Positions 7,680 to 8,593 of a DNA stretch of 8,593 nucleotides are shown piece after piece. A model generated the notes under the pieces. The model saw only the letters and a program-made list of their open reading frames with translations. It made no database searches and was not told the DNA's origin. Numbering within the stretch: the stretch's first letter is position 1; every line of letters starts with the position of its first letter. Origin of the DNA: Rhodoferax sp. (GTDB lineage Bacteria > Pseudomonadota > Gammaproteobacteria > Burkholderiales > Burkholderiaceae_C); assembly GCA_029946045.1 (NCBI GenBank), contig JAQSDS010000021.1, forward strand, positions 1 to 8,593. The letters are read 5' to 3'. A program made the translations under genes and the position numbers.

Positions 7680-8593
7680 TTAAGAGGCCACTGTACAGCG
7701 GACACAAGGATCATAGGCGGCTGCCAGCATGGCGGCAAGCGCTTGGTCGTTGCTGGCCAGTCGCGCTACTGCCTGTGCCAGCGCACCTTGTGGATGAAAG
7801 TTCCACTCGGTGGGCGCGAGCACGCGGTATTCCAGCACGCCGCCAGCGGCGTCCAGCTGCACCCAGTGCAGCAACAAGCCGCGCGCCATTTCACACCAGC
7901 CCAGCGCCTGGCCTTGCGCCAGCCACAGCGCACCCGTGGCCAACATGGGTGCAGCGCAATCGGCATCCGGAGCATCCGAGGCGGCCTGGGCCAGCGTCAG
8001 TAATTCCAGCCAGCGCGCGCTCAGGCGCCACCAGGCACTGCGCGGCAGACCTTGTTGACGGGCGCCGTGGCGCAGCCGGGTCCAGGGGCCGTTTTCAACG
8101 CATTGGCCGCGCCAGCTGGGGTGTTGCACAAAGCCGCTTTGCTGCGCCATGGCCTGCGCCAGTTCGGACAACTGCTGGCGTTGCACGATGGGGTCCTGGT
8201 GCAGCACCTGCAGGCTGTGCGCCGGTAGGTGCAGACGGCTGGCCTGGGGATACCAGTCGCGCAAATACCTGACCGGCGGCAAGCGGTGGGCCTGGGCCTG
8301 GCACCAGTCGGCGAAGGCTTCTGGCGCTGCGCAATCCTGCAGCCATTGGTGGATGGACTGGCCCAAAATGCGGCTTTCGAGCCAGGTGCGCAACTGGCCC
8401 AATTGAACCAGTGCAGCGGCCGCATCCGTGGGTGCGTGCCTGGCGGCCAGGGGCAAGGGGCAGTCGTCCAGCCATCGCAGATCGGGGCCTGCGTCCCGCG
8501 CTTCGGGCAGGTGTTGTGGCCAGTCCAGCGCCATGCTGCGCAGGTGGTCGCGCGCGGTTTCCAGCCACAGCGTAATTGGTGGGTGGGTGAGCT
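7680..8593 (-). CDS. hupK: HupK/HoxV-like hydrogenase maturation scaffold protein (5'-truncated by window edge)
   Basis: A 303-residue visible part of a degenerate large-subunit paralogue. An ATG at 8534 would give 284 residues, but the frame stays open to the right edge, and the residues before that Met (PPITLWLETARDHL) continue the family's typical LWLE..R(E/D)HL..LLDWP block. I therefore treat the Met as internal and the true start as lying outside. Other family-like blocks are ENGPWTRLRHGAR, MARGLLLHW and VLAPTEWNFHPQGAL. The C-terminus is DPCVRCTVAS, close to HoxC's DPCMVCTVH but with the last His replaced. HupK/HoxV proteins are known as assembly scaffolds for the Fe(CN)2CO unit before it enters the large subunit. 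The usual length is near 350 residues, so roughly 50 may be missing. It lies 12 bp upstream of hoxB in the same operon, so it may serve the sensor, the energy-generating hydrogenase, or both. Confidence 0.8.
   Translation of the reverse strand, partial: LTHPPITLWLETARDHLRSMALDWPQHLPEARDAGPDLRWLDDCPLPLAARHAPTDAAAALVQLGQLRTWLESRILGQSIHQWLQDCAAPEAFADWCQAQAHRLPPVRYLRDWYPQASRLHLPAHSLQVLHQDPIVQRQQLSELAQAMAQQSGFVQHPSWRGQCVENGPWTRLRHGARQQGLPRSAWWRLSARWLELLTLAQAASDAPDADCAAPMLATGALWLAQGQALGWCEMARGLLLHWVQLDAAGGVLEYRVLAPTEWNFHPQGALAQAVARLASNDQALAAMLAAAYDPCVRCTVAS

Overview
The window is compact, GC-rich DNA from a proteobacterium, most likely a betaproteobacterium of the Burkholderiales. A Comamonadaceae member such as a Rhodoferax, Polaromonas or Hydrogenophaga relative would fit, but the genus is a guess. 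The clue is that the hydrogenase-sensor proteins closely resemble the Ralstonia/Cupriavidus HoxB-HoxC-HoxJ set. The sugar genes resemble the L-fucose oxidation genes of Burkholderia multivorans. I see no RNA genes, mobile elements or CRISPR array.

Left module (1-3774), sugar or sugar-acid catabolism. Two units diverge from a 255-bp control region (1834-2088). Leftward run a FadR-type GntR repressor, a DHDPS/N-acetylneuraminate-lyase family aldolase whose GTG start overlaps the repressor's end, and the first 56 codons of a TRAP-transporter DctP-type binding protein with a twin-arginine-like signal peptide. This last gene has no long frame of its own in the window and is easily missed. Rightward run a COG3618 amidohydrolase (probable L-fucono-lactonase) and an SDR dehydrogenase (probable L-fucose dehydrogenase). 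Together these cover uptake, oxidation, lactone hydrolysis and final aldol cleavage to pyruvate plus lactaldehyde. The sugar-acid dehydratase expected in between is not in the window. The control region holds a perfect 12-bp palindrome and a GTATAC-centred site, both candidate operators.

Right module (3793-8593), hydrogen sensing, all on the minus strand and convergent with the sugar genes across 18 bp. In transcription order it is a HupK/HoxV-like large-subunit paralogue (5' end outside the window), hoxB and hoxC (small and large subunits of an H2-sensing regulatory [NiFe] hydrogenase) and hoxJ (PAS-containing histidine kinase). Spacings are only 12-14 bp, so this is an operon. HoxBC should sense H2 and control HoxJ, which in known systems acts on the response regulator HoxA (not in this window) to set expression of energy-generating hydrogenases. 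HoxC lacks a C-terminal maturation tail, HoxB lacks a Tat signal, and two bulky gas-channel residues are present, all typical of the oxygen-insensitive cytoplasmic sensor.

I do not see a wholly new system. The points most worth a second look are the HupK-like gene directly upstream of the sensor subunits with an intact DPCxxC ending, the pairing of a fucose-type oxidation pathway with a TRAP transporter, and the palindromes in the divergent control region.
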